Shown here one piece after another: positions 20,780 through 31,359 of a stretch of DNA of 64,000 nucleotides. Source of the DNA: Plantago major (lineage: Eukaryota; Streptophyta; Magnoliopsida; Lamiales; Plantaginaceae); NCBI GenBank assembly GCA_026545765.1, contig JAIFAC010000117.1:62001-126000 (forward strand). The letters are read 5' to 3'. The position numbers were made by a program, and so were the translations under genes. Each line of letters begins with the position of its first letter. The stretch's first letter is position 1. The notes beneath the pieces are model-generated. The model had not been told where the DNA came from, did no database searches, and worked only from the letters and a program-made list of their open reading frames with translations.

Positions 20780-22085
20780 AACAACACTCTTGAGCCTAAG
20801 CTTGCTCACTGCGTCCGACTCCCAGCCTCTGTACCACCACCACTGCAGCGGATCCGTGCCTCCTGCTTCTAGAGCCCCAACCTCAACCTTGCTTCCTTGC
20901 GTGATTGTGGAGATTGAAATTTGCGGGGCGTCCGACCACGCACCCCCTGAACGTGGCGGTGTAGGTTGGGAACTCATCGAGCAGTCATGCAAACATCCTC
21001 CATTACCTCTGGAACAAAGGCGGCAAATGGACCACCATTATTAATGGCAACCTTGTCCCCTTAGTAGCGATGGAGGCAAACTCACGGTACAAGCTCAAAG
21101 TCGATCACACCGTTCTGCGACATTACCATCCGCATCAGCGAGGATGACACACCGACTTTCTTGGATCGAAATCGGTAGTAGGCGAGCTTCTTCACTATCA
21201 AGCGCCCGATAGCGAAAGGCAAACCGTCGGATCGGATGGCATCGAAGAATAATTCATGAACAAAGCGGTAGGAAGTAAAATCGGCTAAAGCCTCGGCCAC
21301 TTCAAGTGGGTTTTACGAGTTGGACAACAATTTATTTTTGAAATTCTGAATATTTCAAAACACAGTTCCTAAAGTCATTACGATCCGCATACTCCTACTT
21401 GACTCAACAAGCTCCTTAGCTTTGGCCATTTCTTCCTCCATAACCTTGACATCGCCTTATTTGCTTCACCTTCTCGGCCTCCTTGAGGCCTACTTGACGG
21501 TACAAGTTAATTATCCCGCATAGCCCTTTTCGGTGGCCTTCTCCTTCATAGCACAGATACGTGCAGTTGCCACAAAAAGGACTTATGCTAAAATGCTTGA
21601 TCAAAATTCACGGACCACAAATGATTAACAAAAGGCAACCACAAATTGATACTTACCTTTTGATGCGGCTCCATAAACACCTACCAGCTCAATCTCGGGA
21701 AAGTCCACGTACCTTGACCTCGGCGAGACACAATGGACTGGTCGAATTAGATCATCGTCCACGGATCTCTTAGCCTCCACGGCCGAGTCCAGCAGCCGCC
21801 TTTAGCCGGAAAATCTCCTTCAAACATCACTATCCGAGCGTTTCTCTAGAAACAGAGTACTCCTTGTTTAGTCGATGTTACTCCCTTAGCCATACCCTTA
21901 TCAAGCTAAGCTTGAGCGGCTCACCGATAGCAATCTCCGTTCCTCGGCGGCCTTGAACATAGCGACATTTTCGGATTGTCCATAGGAGGCCGAAGAGTGT
22001 TAATTATCTTTTCACGAAGCCCGACTATCCATTGGGCTTCTTATTCATCTCGTTCTTCTTTGCTTCTTCATGGAGAGTCGACATT
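20780..22085 (-). pseudogene. Probable Tat antisense ORF (multi-exon, broken)
   Basis: On the minus strand, coding-like sequence starts with an ATG near 22,083 (MSTLHEEAKKNEMNKK). Later it reads IELVGVYGAASKG followed directly by GTAAGTATC, a good splice donor near 21,660. Further down it gives MEEEMAKAKELVESS (about 21,440-21,400), then EVAEALADFTSYRFVHELFFD (about 21,300-21,240), and ends in a Ser/Pro/Gly-rich tail. Tat-lineage elements are known to carry an extra ORF in antisense between pol and the 3' LTR, often with an intron and coiled-coil segments. Place, strand and composition fit here. I do not recognise a domain, and the frame is broken at several points. The alternative is an unrelated gene fragment. 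Confidence 0.4.
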
Positions 22086-22089
22086 ATGT

Positions 22090-22900
22090 AGTTGAACCGA
22101 TAAGCTACAAATAGATAAGAAAGATCATCGATATAATAAAGTTCGGATCGTGCGTAAAGATTTTCAAATATCAGTGACATCGAGACAAAAGATGGCATAT
22201 TTTATAAAATTGCCAAGCTTACAAAAGTCATGCTGGTCACCATATGGAACCACACCAGTCAGCCCGGCCAAGTAAAAGGGCTAGCAAATTAATCCATGAA
22301 AGGGATAACGTGGAGGATTATTTTCCTACTCATAGAATTTATCCAAGATGGCACGGGCCCTCGACTGAACATGCATTCTATAACCCCAGGAGGGTATATT
22401 TGCGTACATGAGGCGCTCGGTGTGGTTGGCGACTTTCGATCCCACAGTGAAGGAAATTCTAAATTACCTTGGTATAGGTCCTGTGATGATTCCCAATTCA
22501 TAACAATTTAATTTGCTTCGTAATGGTGAGTAAGTTGCATTGTGCGGATGTAACCATTGATAACTCCTACCGTGTACAAAATAAATTTTGTAGCTGAGTA
22601 TTTTGCACCAAGATTTCTACATGGACAGGGTAGGGGATTAGGATATCTAACATAAAATCGAAATGTGAAAAATTGTCTTCTAAAAAGGGTCTGGTGGGCC
22701 GAAATGCTCGACTTATTAATTTAATCTCCGGCTCCAGGTATTAGTTCACGACGTTCCGTATATGAGCCTCACCCTGAAGTAAGCTATTTGAGTTAAAGAT
22801 CTTGTATCCTTGCACTTGACCCTTTATACTATACTCTACTCCCATGCCTCCATTTATTCATTTCATTTGAAATGCCTCTGAGTCTCGACGATGTTGAATC
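22090..22900. other. Unassigned stretch
   Basis: I see no reliable gene or element end here. Short open frames on both strands overlap each other and show no family pattern. It lies between the Tat antisense region and plastid-derived DNA, and part of it may belong to either; the exact start of the plastid piece is unknown. Confidence 0.4.
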
Positions 22901-23738
22901 CACTTTTATTCTCTCTTTCGTCCCTTTTTTTTAAATTTTAATAAAAAAGAAAATAAGAATAGAAGGAAAAAAAGAGAAAAAAGGGGGTAGGGATTAGTTA
23001 ACGATATTGGATTCTATATAAAATCTTCGTCATTCCTTCCGTTGTAAATAATGTAAATAACTAGAATGAAAAAAAGGGAAATGTCAACGCATCCGGGAAA
23101 TCTGCGGGATTTCAAGAATATCTTGAATCAATCAGTTCCTTTTATTCTTATTCTAGTGAGAATAAGACCTATAATTATAGAACCATGGGTTTAAGCCTAT
23201 AATTTTAAACGCTCATTGAATAATAATAATATTTTAAAATGAAATTTAAGAAACTCTTTTTTTCTTTCGTTCAAAAAATGTTATTTCCTATTCAATCTCC
23301 CAATTCATACGATATGACTTTATCGAACCGATCTAAGCAAATCTAAGAAATAGGCCAGTCTGAAGTTCATGATCACGAACTCGTTTGATGGTTGGCTCTA
23401 TGAAAAGAAAAAAGCAGTAAGAATCCGAATTTCTAATTAGATTGTTAACTATCTATAATCCATATATTGCCTAATACATATTACAAATGAGATCTCTTTA
23501 TTATTAATCTAGAATAGAAAGTATAGTCCTTAAATCTCTTTGGATAAGTGTAAATTCCTTTCTTATCATTCAATGAGCATCTTGTATTTCATAAAATTAG
23601 GAGCAATATAATCTTTACGCAAAGTCCATCCTATCGACTTTACGGCATTAATATCGTTTTAAGTGCGGATGATTATCATAAGAGATTCCTGACATATCAT
23701 AAGATTCTCGTTCTTGAAAATCCGCACTTTTCCAAAAT
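22900..23738 (-). other. Nuclear insertion of plastid DNA (trnF-ndhJ spacer and ndhJ 3' end)
   Basis: The right end is firm because it contains the last codons of plastid ndhJ (23,570-23,738, minus). The AT-rich sequence before it has the look of the plastid trnF-ndhJ spacer, which lies downstream of ndhJ in most angiosperm plastomes. The left boundary is an estimate. The piece ends abruptly inside ndhJ at about 23,738, next to SIRE-like copia sequence. Confidence 0.65.
23570..23738 (-). pseudogene. ndhJ: Plastid ndhJ (NADH dehydrogenase-like subunit J), C-terminal fragment
   Basis: On the minus strand the sequence reads [15 protein letters not shown], then [13 protein letters not shown], a damaged middle, then W-LRKDYIAPNF and, after a one-base loss, YEIQDAH with a TGA stop at 23,572-23,570. 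These are the conserved last 55 or so residues of the 158-residue plastid NdhJ, a subunit of the thylakoid NDH complex in cyclic electron flow. A stop in the middle, the frame loss near the end and absence of the first two thirds show that it is a dead nuclear copy. Its neighbours are transposons, not ndhK or ndhC. The similarity over several separate motifs leaves little doubt about identity. Confidence 0.9.
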
Positions 23739-23815
23739 TCTTTCCATTATACTGTTGGTGTTCCTGACTATCTTTCCTAATTCACAGGTAAATTTCACTT
23801 CAAAGGAAAGAAGCC

Positions 23816-24780
23816 GTGGAAGCTCTTGAGGACTCAGATGATTCAAATTTCCTTCACGAGTTGTGCGGCATTACTCATGAATTGGTTGACTTGGTTAAAA
23901 GAATATATAAATGTGTGAGGTTCTTTGAGGAGGTCTATCAGTTGCTCCAACATCAACCCATGCTTAATGGTGATGAGGTAATCACTATTTCTCGATTTGT
24001 AAATCATGAGAGTGATGAGGAAGGAATCAAGATCTAGAACACATCGAAATGAGCTTGATCTTTATGAAAGAGAATTTATGGTTGTCAAGCTAGAACCAAG
24101 ATTCCCGAAGAAGAAAACTCTTGAAAAGAGGGTTCACAATGAAAGCTATCTAAGAGAAAGGATCTTTGAGAATGCATTTCTAGTAGCACGAATAGTTGAG
24201 GCAGAAAGTTAAATGAAGAAGCAATGGATAAACTTCAAAAGAAGTGTGAAGTCTTCTTTCTAACAATGTTGAACTCAAAAATAAAGAAATGTCCTTCAAT
24301 CCTATACCAAAGCTTGTGACACTCTCCTTTGAAGTGCACTCTTACTTAAGAGGTGCCTCGGAGAAAGGAGGACTTGGGCTGAACACTAAAACAAATTGTT
24401 ACACTACTACGAGAAAGAGTAATGAAAGAATGACATTTGTTAGAAGTCGACAAGGTGACTCCCAAACAACCTATAGCATTGGTGAAAAAGCCAGAGTTCT
24501 TTGGCAAAGGAAAGGCGATTCACGACTATGACTTTGAGGGAAAACAAGTCCCAAAGAAATTTGATGGGAAAGTTACGAAAAGGAACAACACTGCTGAAAA
24601 GTGTAATCACCTTACGATTCTCGTCTCTAAGAAAGGGAAGATTGTTGGAGCTGGCAAATTCTCTAATGTCACTTTTTCAGGAAAGAAAGATGACCCAGAG
24701 ACAAGTAAGGTTGCTGAGAGAAGATCTCAGTCGGCACGTCGTGCTCGAAATGGCTTTGGCTACAAAGCCATCAACTAACT
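23816..24780 (+). pseudogene. SIRE-like gag C-terminal region (copy A)
   Basis: Fragments in changing frames: DSDDSNFLHELCGITHELVD with hydrophobic heptads, ESDEEGI, a charged coil, then ASEKGGLGLN and HDYDFEGKQVPKKFDGK. The same succession (YESDDGIED, long charged coil, MQRLVTLSLRF, SEKGGLGLD) is found in copy B at 52,960-53,350 and in copy C at 51,760-52,345 minus. In Sireviruses this gag part lies between the capsid-like domain and the protease and is coiled-coil rich. No zinc knuckle of form CX2CX4HX4C could be read. The N-terminal capsid part is not present because the plastid fragment begins upstream. Confidence 0.6.
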
Positions 24781-25174
24781 TGCTCATGGGTACAAACTAG
24801 AAACAAACGATGGACGAAAGCTAGGGTTGCTCACAGTAATCACCAGAAGTGGAAGAAAGAACAAACCACCACAAGCAATCTGAATGCCAGAGCTAGAAGA
24901 AATCTGAATAGGAAAGCTGAGTTTGCCGGAAAGCAGACTCAGCAACCTGACAGGTATCTGAGAGCACCACGAGGAGCACCAAGGAACACCAAGAAGGAAA
25001 ATAGTTCTTGATAATAATGATACTAGTCATTTACCTAGAATTCCTCCTTATGTTCCTTCTAGACAAAAGCATGTCCCTAAGAAATTCACTCAAACATGGA
25101 TTCCTACTGGGAGATACTTTAGTCTGGATGGTTCCATTGTTGGAATGAGAACCTAACTCCATGTTTCCTGTTTT

Positions 25175-25426
25175 GTGCAGAACACTCTAATGAAGAATCC
25201 ATCGTGGCATTTTGATAGTGGGCGTGGGACGCATATGACTGGAGACAAAGCAAATCTGGCCAACTATAGAGTATGCGATACAGGACCAGATATCATATTT
25301 GTCGGAGGAGAAGTGAATCCAACTGTAGGATTTGGAGATCTACAATTGGGAGCCCTCACAATCACTGGAGTACTACATGTAGAGGGATTGAAATATAATC
25401 TCCTTAGCATGAGTCAATTTCGATAA
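25175..25426 (+). pseudogene. Copia aspartic protease domain (copy A)
   Basis: An 83-codon open frame reads PSWHFDSGRGTHMTGDK, then YRVCDTGPDIIFVGGE, VGFGDLQLG, ITGVLHVEGLKYNLLSMSQF. This is the standard copia protease: the catalytic DSG in 'W-FDSG--HMTG', the glycine-rich flap region, and the closing 'L-VEGLKYNLLS-SQ'. It cuts the Gag-Pol polyprotein. The active-site triad is kept; the usual Cys after DSG is Arg here. The frame ends at 25,426 by a shift just before the gag-pre-integrase part. Copy B has a weaker version at 54,085-54,360. Confidence 0.85.
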
Positions 25427-25569
25427 GGGGTTCTCGATGAAGATCAAATCTAAATTACATGGTGATTGACAATGAGTCAAAGCAGGTAGTCTTGGTTGCT
25501 AGGAGGAAAGGAAGTGTCTATGTTGCTGATTGGGCATCTGCCACAACTCAAGAATGCCTCATGGAAAGT

Positions 25570-26350
25570 CAATCTGGCTACACTGAAGAAAATTGGCTAT
25601 GGCACAAAAGGATGAGTCACTTGAATTTCAAAACTCTGAATAAGATAGCCAAGAAAGAATTGGTTGTTGGATTACCTAAGATGACATACAGAAAAGATGG
25701 TGTTCTTAGCTTGCGATTAGGAAACAAGACAAAACATCTTTCAAGTCTAAAACTAGACATTCTAGTGTGAGGCCCTTGCCTGTTACATATGGATCTCTTT
25801 GAGTCCTCGATAACGATTATCTTGAGGAAAGAAGTATGGTCTGGTTGTTGTAGATGACTACTCAAGATTCACTTGGGTTGTTTTTTCTCAAACAGAAATC
25901 TGACACAAGGGTTGAGATACCAAGCTTGCTGAATAAGCTTGAAGTCATGAAAAATGACAAGGTATCTGTGATCAGAACAGACCATGGTACTGAGATTGTG
26001 AACCAGTACATAAAAGAGTTTTGTACTTTCAAAGGTATACAACATCAACGATCTTCAGTAAGTACACCACAACAAAATGGTGTTCCTGAAAGGAAGAATA
26101 TGCCCCTAAAAGAAGCAGCAAGAACAATGCTTGCTGACACTGAAATAAGTGAAATCTATTGGGTTGAAGCTGTAAATACAGCATGCTACACTCAAAATAG
26201 ATGTTTGAACAACAAGCACCATGATAAGACTCCTTATGAGTTAATGATTGGTAGATCCCCTAGTATCAAACATTTAAGGGTGTTTGGTTGCAGATGTTTT
26301 GTTCTTAGCAATGGAAAAGAATATCTGAGAATATTTCAACCAAAGAGATG
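25570..26350 (+). pseudogene. Copia gag-pre-integrase and integrase core (copy A)
   Basis: The region starts with LWHKRMSHLNFKTLNKIAK, the H-H part of the zinc-binding gag-pre-integrase domain; its C-C part is altered. After a broken stretch (25,770-25,850, where 'DDYS' should carry the first catalytic Asp), a 165-codon frame gives VIRTDHGTEIVNQYI with the second Asp, STPQQNGVPERKN with the catalytic Glu, then CYTQNRCLNNKHHDKTPYEL and LRVFGCRCFVLSNG. These are textbook copia integrase motifs (D-D35-E). The enzyme inserts the cDNA into chromosomes. Reading stops at 26,349 although homology continues in other frames to about 26,900 in the linker before reverse transcriptase. Confidence 0.88.
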
Positions 26351-27009
26351 AAGGAGTATTTCTTGGTTATTGATGAATAGCAATGCTTCTGAGAATCTAC
26401 AACAAAAGGACACAAGATTGAAGAATCTCTCTATGTAGTTTTCTATGAAGGAAACAAGAAAGTACCCTTGAATGAAGAACTCTCAGATAGGTTCAAAGAA
26501 CTTATGATCAAGGATTCTGAACAAGAATCTCAGCAGGGAAATAATTCTATCATTTACATAGATGATGAGTCGACGAAGAAAAGCGACCATTGCAGTAACA
26601 ACGAATGACCTAAGACATGATGAAGAGTTTCATATAGAAATCCGAAATGGATCAAGAGGAGAATCTTCATCATGAAGAGATGTAAGCGAGGAAGTTGTTG
26701 TGAATCCTATCTGGATACGGGACACTAAAGAAATGTCGGATATACCAAGCACATCACAAGTGCGGATATCTGGAATCTTGAACAAGTATCTTATCAAGAT
26801 CATAATGATACAAAAATGAATCAAAATCTTAATGATCTACTAGTTCTAAACCCATTATGAAATGGGTAAGAGATCATCCTGCAAAGGATGTGATAGGTCC
26901 TTTGGACCAGGGGGTAAGAACTAGGAGAGCAATTACTGAAAATGCAAATTCTCTATATGGATGTTTCATCTCAGACATTGAACGAAAGCTATTGAAGATG
27001 CATTAAATT

Positions 27010-27940
27010 AAAGACCAAGATTGGATATTAGCGATGCAAGAAGAGTTGGATCAATTTGAGATAAACAAAATCTAAAATTAATTTCCTACATTGATGGAAT
27101 ATCTGTCATAGGAACTAAGTGGGTTTTCAAAACAAGATGAATGAATCTGGTGAAATAACCAGAAACAAAGCAAGGTTAGTTGCCAAGGGATTCACCCAGA
27201 CTGAAGGACTAGATTTTGATGAGTCATATGCTCCGGTTGTAAGATTGGATGCAATCGGACTATTTCTAGCCTTTGCACTCATAATGACTTTAAAGTTTAC
27301 CAAATGGATGTCAAAGTGCATTCCTAAATGGTGAGCTTCTTGAGGAAGTCTATATTGAGTAACCACATGGTTTTGAAGTTTCCTCGAAAGCAAGATGGTC
27401 TAGAAGCTTGAGCTCTATATGGACTTAAACAAGCTCGAGCATGGTATGACACATTGGCCAAGTACTTGTTGGGAAGTGGATTCAAGAAAGGAGAAGTTCA
27501 CAAAACTCTCTTTACATTGAACCATGATGGAAACAACTCTTAGTACAAGTTTATGTGATGACATAATCTTTGGATCTAAGGACAAGTAACTGTGAAGACT
27601 TTCTTGAGCTCATGAAAAGTAAATTTGAGATGAGCATGACGGAGAATTGAATTACTTCCTAGAGTTGCAAGTCAAGCAACTTAATGATGGAATATTCATT
27701 AGTCGAACAAAGTATGCAAAAGACATGCTCAATAAGTTTAATCTAAAGCCTTACGAGAAGAATGCTAAGATACGTATGAGCATTGGAACTAAGATGACCT
27801 ATATTGAATCTGACAAGAGTGTTGAAGAACAGAAGTATAGGGAATTAATTGGGTCTCTACTTTACCTCACGAAGCGGACGGATATTGATATGCGGTTGGT
27901 GTATGTGCAAGATTTCGAGACAAATCCAATGCAATGACAC
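27010..27940 (+). pseudogene. Copia reverse transcriptase (copy A), YVDD destroyed
   Basis: Pieces in three frames: a start with [20 protein letters not shown] and [10 protein letters not shown] (27,165-27,260), [24 protein letters not shown] sequence (27,400-27,470), GSGFKKGEVHKTLFTLN, then at 27,546 TTTATGTGATGACATAATC where copy B keeps TATGTTGATGACAT: one lost T breaks the catalytic YVDD. It resumes with NYFLELQVKQLNDGIFISR, YAKDMLNKFNL and YRELIGSLLYLT. The order matches copia RT fingers, palm and thumb. RT copies the genomic RNA into DNA; this one cannot. Confidence 0.88.
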
Positions 27941-27952
27941 TATAACATTGCT

Positions 27953-28524
27953 ATGAAAATTCTAAGGTATGTTAAAGGTACTGTAGAAGTTGGATTGTGG
28001 TATCCAAAAGAGAGTGGCTTGAGGTTAGTTGGCAATTCAAATGCTGACTATGATGGATCAATGCTTGATAGAAAAGGTACCTCAGGAACTTGTCAATTCC
28101 TTAGTGCCAGACTAATATCATGGTTCAGCAAGAAGCAAAACTCAATTGCCACATCAACCACAGAAGCCGAGTATATTGTTGCTGGGTGTTGTGCTTCACA
28201 AATCTTGTGGATATAACAACAACTCAGAGACTATGAGATCAATGAAAAGAAAACTCCCATTTTCTGTGACAACACATGTGCTATTGCTATAACTCAGAAT
28301 CCTAAGTTCCATGCAAGAACTAAGCACATTGATGTTAGACACCATTACATCAGAGATCATGTTGAAAAAAGCAATATTGATGTACTCAAGATTGGTACAG
28401 AAGACCAACTTGCAGATATCTTCACAAAGCCTTTGCAAGAGAGTAGATTCCTAACCTTGAGACATAGTCTTGGGTTAATGGAATTGCCCAGTGCTAATTT
28501 GGTCCTTGAGGCGGGAACTCGATA
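27953..28524 (+). pseudogene. Copia RNase H and pol C-terminus (copy A)
   Basis: It begins KILRYVKGTVEVGLWY and VGNSNADYDGSMLDRKGTSG, then WFSKKQNSIATSTTEAEYI, a stop at 28,215, then in the same frame CDNTCAIAITQNPKFHARTK and HIDVRHHYIRDHVEK, ending with DQLADIFTKPLQESRF and ELPSANLVLEAGTR before a stop at 28,522-28,524. These are the RNase H motifs of copia pol ('D-D', 'TEAEY', 'D---A', 'H-DV--H'). The enzyme removes the RNA strand during reverse transcription. One internal stop and a few point changes are the only faults here, so this is the best kept part of copy A. Confidence 0.88.
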
Positions 28525-29076
28525 AGCGAAGAGAAAAGGCTTTACGTAAAGAAAGGTACTTTTAAAAGAAAGAGATATAGAGGCAGTGCTCAAATATCAA
28601 GGCTTTGAGTGAAGCGGTTAAAGAGGTATCTAAAGCGGGTATTCAGATATGAGAGGCCTTTGAGTTAGGGAGCATAAGAAGAGAAGTCGACAAACGGTAC
28701 TATCTAACGAAGTCAACAATCTCTTGTGTTTGTAAAATTTCCATTTTGTGATAATTTTCAAGCAATTTGGAAACAATTAATAGGCTCGAAACCGGTTTGT
28801 CTCCTAATTCTGATTCGAGAATTGAAAGAGACTCGAGATAGCTATTAGCGAATAGCATTAAGTGGGCACAATTACATGTGTTGATTGTGATCATTGCTAA
28901 AGCAATCTCAACCATTGAGAGATATGGCGTTAGCAATTCAAGCGATCGAATCGTCCCAAGCGCCCACTATCATAGCGAACAAGGCCCACTCGTATTTATT
29001 GCAAAACCACTTTTTACCACGCTTTATGCGGTGCGAGATATATGTAGATACAAAATTCATTTGTATCTATGTATTA
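28525..29076 (+). other. SIRE-like post-pol spacer (copy A)
   Basis: Noncoding. It resembles 57,300-57,980 of copy B in order and words (CTCAACCATTGAGA for CTCAACGGTTGAGA, AGGCCCACTCG for TGGCCCACTACG, TTGTATCTATG). It is cut at 29,077 by the Athila A1 LTR, so the env-like region of copy A is absent. Confidence 0.55.
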
Positions 29077-29997
29077 TGATGTGACAATGAAATGTACGAT
29101 ATAGCATGCATTTAGACCCTTGTTTTTTGCCTTAGATGCAATATTTATATCGTTTTATGGTCAATTATCAACTTCGCGTGTTTTTTGTAGGCCATGATTG
29201 CGTTTTTTGAGGAATTGCACGATTTCAGGAACCAAAACAACATAATTGTCGAAATCGAAAATTAAGCAAATCGCGGATTGATCGTTGCATGAAGTTCGAG
29301 GGCCAAAACATGTCATCGACCAACCGATGCGAAGATAATTGAAGATGTAACAACATTGTAGAAGACCACTTTGCGAGGAAACGAAGTTATGAAGCCCGAA
29401 ATTGAAGAATGAAGAAAACAGATTTGAATCTGCAGCAATCGCACTTGGCGATCCACGGTGTAGCGAAGGCACTGCTATGCGGTCCACGTGACCATGATCA
29501 AAACTCTGATTTCTTCTCGGTGCATTTCACGGCTGTCGGGCTAAGGCCCTCCTTCCTAAACCTTCCTTACTGATCAATGGCGGCCAGAGCTCAGAATTTT
29601 TAGTATAAATAAGACATCAGGGGTCTCATAATTCTGCTTGCTCTGGCGGCTCTCACGAGAGAAAGCAGTCCTCGGGAAGTGAAACCCCAAAGCCGATGGC
29701 CGTCGAGGCACCGGAAGGAGGAAACCCTAGAAGCAGCACGAAGACATCAGAGACTAAGCTTCTTCGTCTTTTCTTGTCAATTTTGATTCATGTCTTTAGA
29801 TACTATGAGTAGCTAACTTTCTTTTGTAAAGGCGAACCGCCGTAACTCTGCTTCTGCTACTTCTTTATATATCATCATATATTAATGGAATAGTTATTAG
29901 GCGTAAATCGTGGTTATACAACTCTATACATCCTTCGTGTTGTGATGTTACTTTGAGTGACACGATGGTTTCATTAGGTAGTAGGGAATTCGTGTTG
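29077..29997 (+). repeat. Athila A1 5' LTR, first part
   Basis: Begins TGATGTGACAATG; the second part ends AGTGCACATCA at 36,048, giving a perfect 7-base terminal inverted repeat (TGATGTG/CACATCA). TATAAATAA lies at 29,604. The sequence breaks at 29,997 and resumes at 35,672 with the order seen in the unbroken homologue at 16,625-17,525. Confidence 0.85.
29604..29612 (+). promoter_or_regulatory. TATA box of Athila A1 LTR
   Basis: TATAAATAA, conserved with the minus-strand sister LTR (17,477-17,469). Confidence 0.6.
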
Positions 29998-31235
29998 TCA
30001 TGAGGCGATAATTTTGAGTCTCATTGGGTCCATTTTAGTGTCTTTGTAAGTCTTTGTCTTTAGTTTTATAGTCTTCTAGTTCGTTTTACGCTTTGGTGTT
30101 TTATTTACATTTGTAGGATTTGATGTCTTTTGAGCTAAATGAGGACGAGCTACTTAGCATTGCTTTCATGTGGTGAGGATTCGATCCGCCGTGGCGAGAT
30201 TTTATAATGGACACAGGAATTGCGGAAGGCTACTTGTGGCGAAATCGATCCGTTGTGGCGAGATTTTGCGAATGAGCTCTGTTTTGAAGATTGAAGCTAC
30301 TTGTGGTAAAGGATTCTTTCGCCAGTAAATTATCAGAGCTTTATATTTTTCGATTTAGAAGGCTGTGCAGCCACTCCTTCCTCCGCGGCGAGAGACGCAG
30401 AATAGGATTTTTGTTTTTTCCTTATTAGCTTAGAATTGGGATTTTTCTCTCATACTTATTTTAACCTAGTTCAAAGAAAAAACTCCAGATCATACTTTGA
30501 GAAGTTTGGAGCTTGATTTTGCGTGTTTACTGATGGATTGATATCACATCCCCGATTACTGTGGTAAATCTCTAGTGTGTTATCTTATTCAATTCGTTCT
30601 TGCTTAGTGTCTTGAATTGTTTAAGCTTTGCGTGATTATCGATACATTTGTGTTAAACATGAGCAATATCTTGTATTCTTTCATCCTTGCTTGATTATGA
30701 GTAGCTAAATCACTCTGAAAATGGTAGTTGCGTGATAGCCTTGCGTATTCGCTTCTAGGGTTTGAAATCGTTCATATAGGTTAGGCTCGTTCAAAGATCT
30801 TCGTAAAAACCCTTCAATCCAATAAGCTTGTTCAAAGATTCTCTAAAACATTTCAGTTAAGGATCGTGGATTGACGACCCACGATTACTCTAGTTCAAAG
30901 ATTTTCAAATAACGTTTGGTTGAATTGGATTGATAGTTTTCTGTACACCGACCGTGTGACATTATGAATGTATCCCTAGAGAGAATTAGCATTGCTTGAT
31001 CGTAACTACTGTGTTCTTCCTACCTCATTCATTCAAATTAATTATATTGCATTTTACATTTTCTAGTTATAAGAAGTACTCGATCGAACAAATCAACATC
31101 GTTTCACAATGGCTTGTTTGTTTTCAATCGTTGTGGTAGCCTAATTGATTCCTTAGAAACGACCTGCGTGGTTAGCATTGTCTATCTACAACAAGCGCTT
31201 GCTACTTGTTTCTAAGTATCAATTTGAGCACATCA
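29998..31235 (+). repeat. Athila A2 5' LTR, 1,238 bp
   Basis: Starts TCATGAGGCGATAA (one base off TGATGAGACGATAA of the 3' LTR) and ends TTTGAGCACATCA. Sampled blocks agree with the 3' LTR at roughly 94 percent, so the insertion is not very recent. Confidence 0.88.
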
Positions 31236-31240
31236 AATTT

Positions 31241-31258
31241 AGGCGCTTATGCCGGAGA
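31241..31258 (+). other. Primer-binding site of A2 (tRNA-Asp type, mutated)
   Basis: AGGCGCTTATGCCGGAGA, directly after the LTR, compared with TGGCGCCGTTGCCGGGGA expected. The site has several changes. Confidence 0.65.
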
Positions 31259-31359
31259 ATCAATTCCTATTGTAGCGCTTGATTGCAAATCTTTACTTGT
31301 TTTCCAACTTACCTAGAGTTTAGTACACTAACAGAAACTAAGGATATTTTGAGGTTTTC

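Larger units (their letters stand above)
23739..29076 (+). mobile_element. SIRE-like Ty1/copia element, copy A (no LTRs seen; gag-pol remnants)
   Basis: Domains run in copia order: gag C-terminus, protease, integrase, reverse transcriptase, RNase H (ending 28,524), then a 0.55 kb post-pol spacer related to 57,276-57,980 of copy B. The left end is cut by plastid DNA, the right end by insertion of Athila A1 at 29,077. Many frameshifts make it dead. Confidence 0.85.

Noticed and set aside
20667..21044. 125-codon plus-strand frame with a Ser/Pro/His-rich composition
   Set aside because: No family pattern; it overlaps a minus-strand frame, and the flanking Tat antisense ORF gives a better explanation for coding-like statistics.
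22560..22900. Extension of the plastid insertion to about 22,560
   Set aside because: AT-rich and plausible, but I could not recognise any plastid gene or tRNA here, so the left boundary is left as an estimate.
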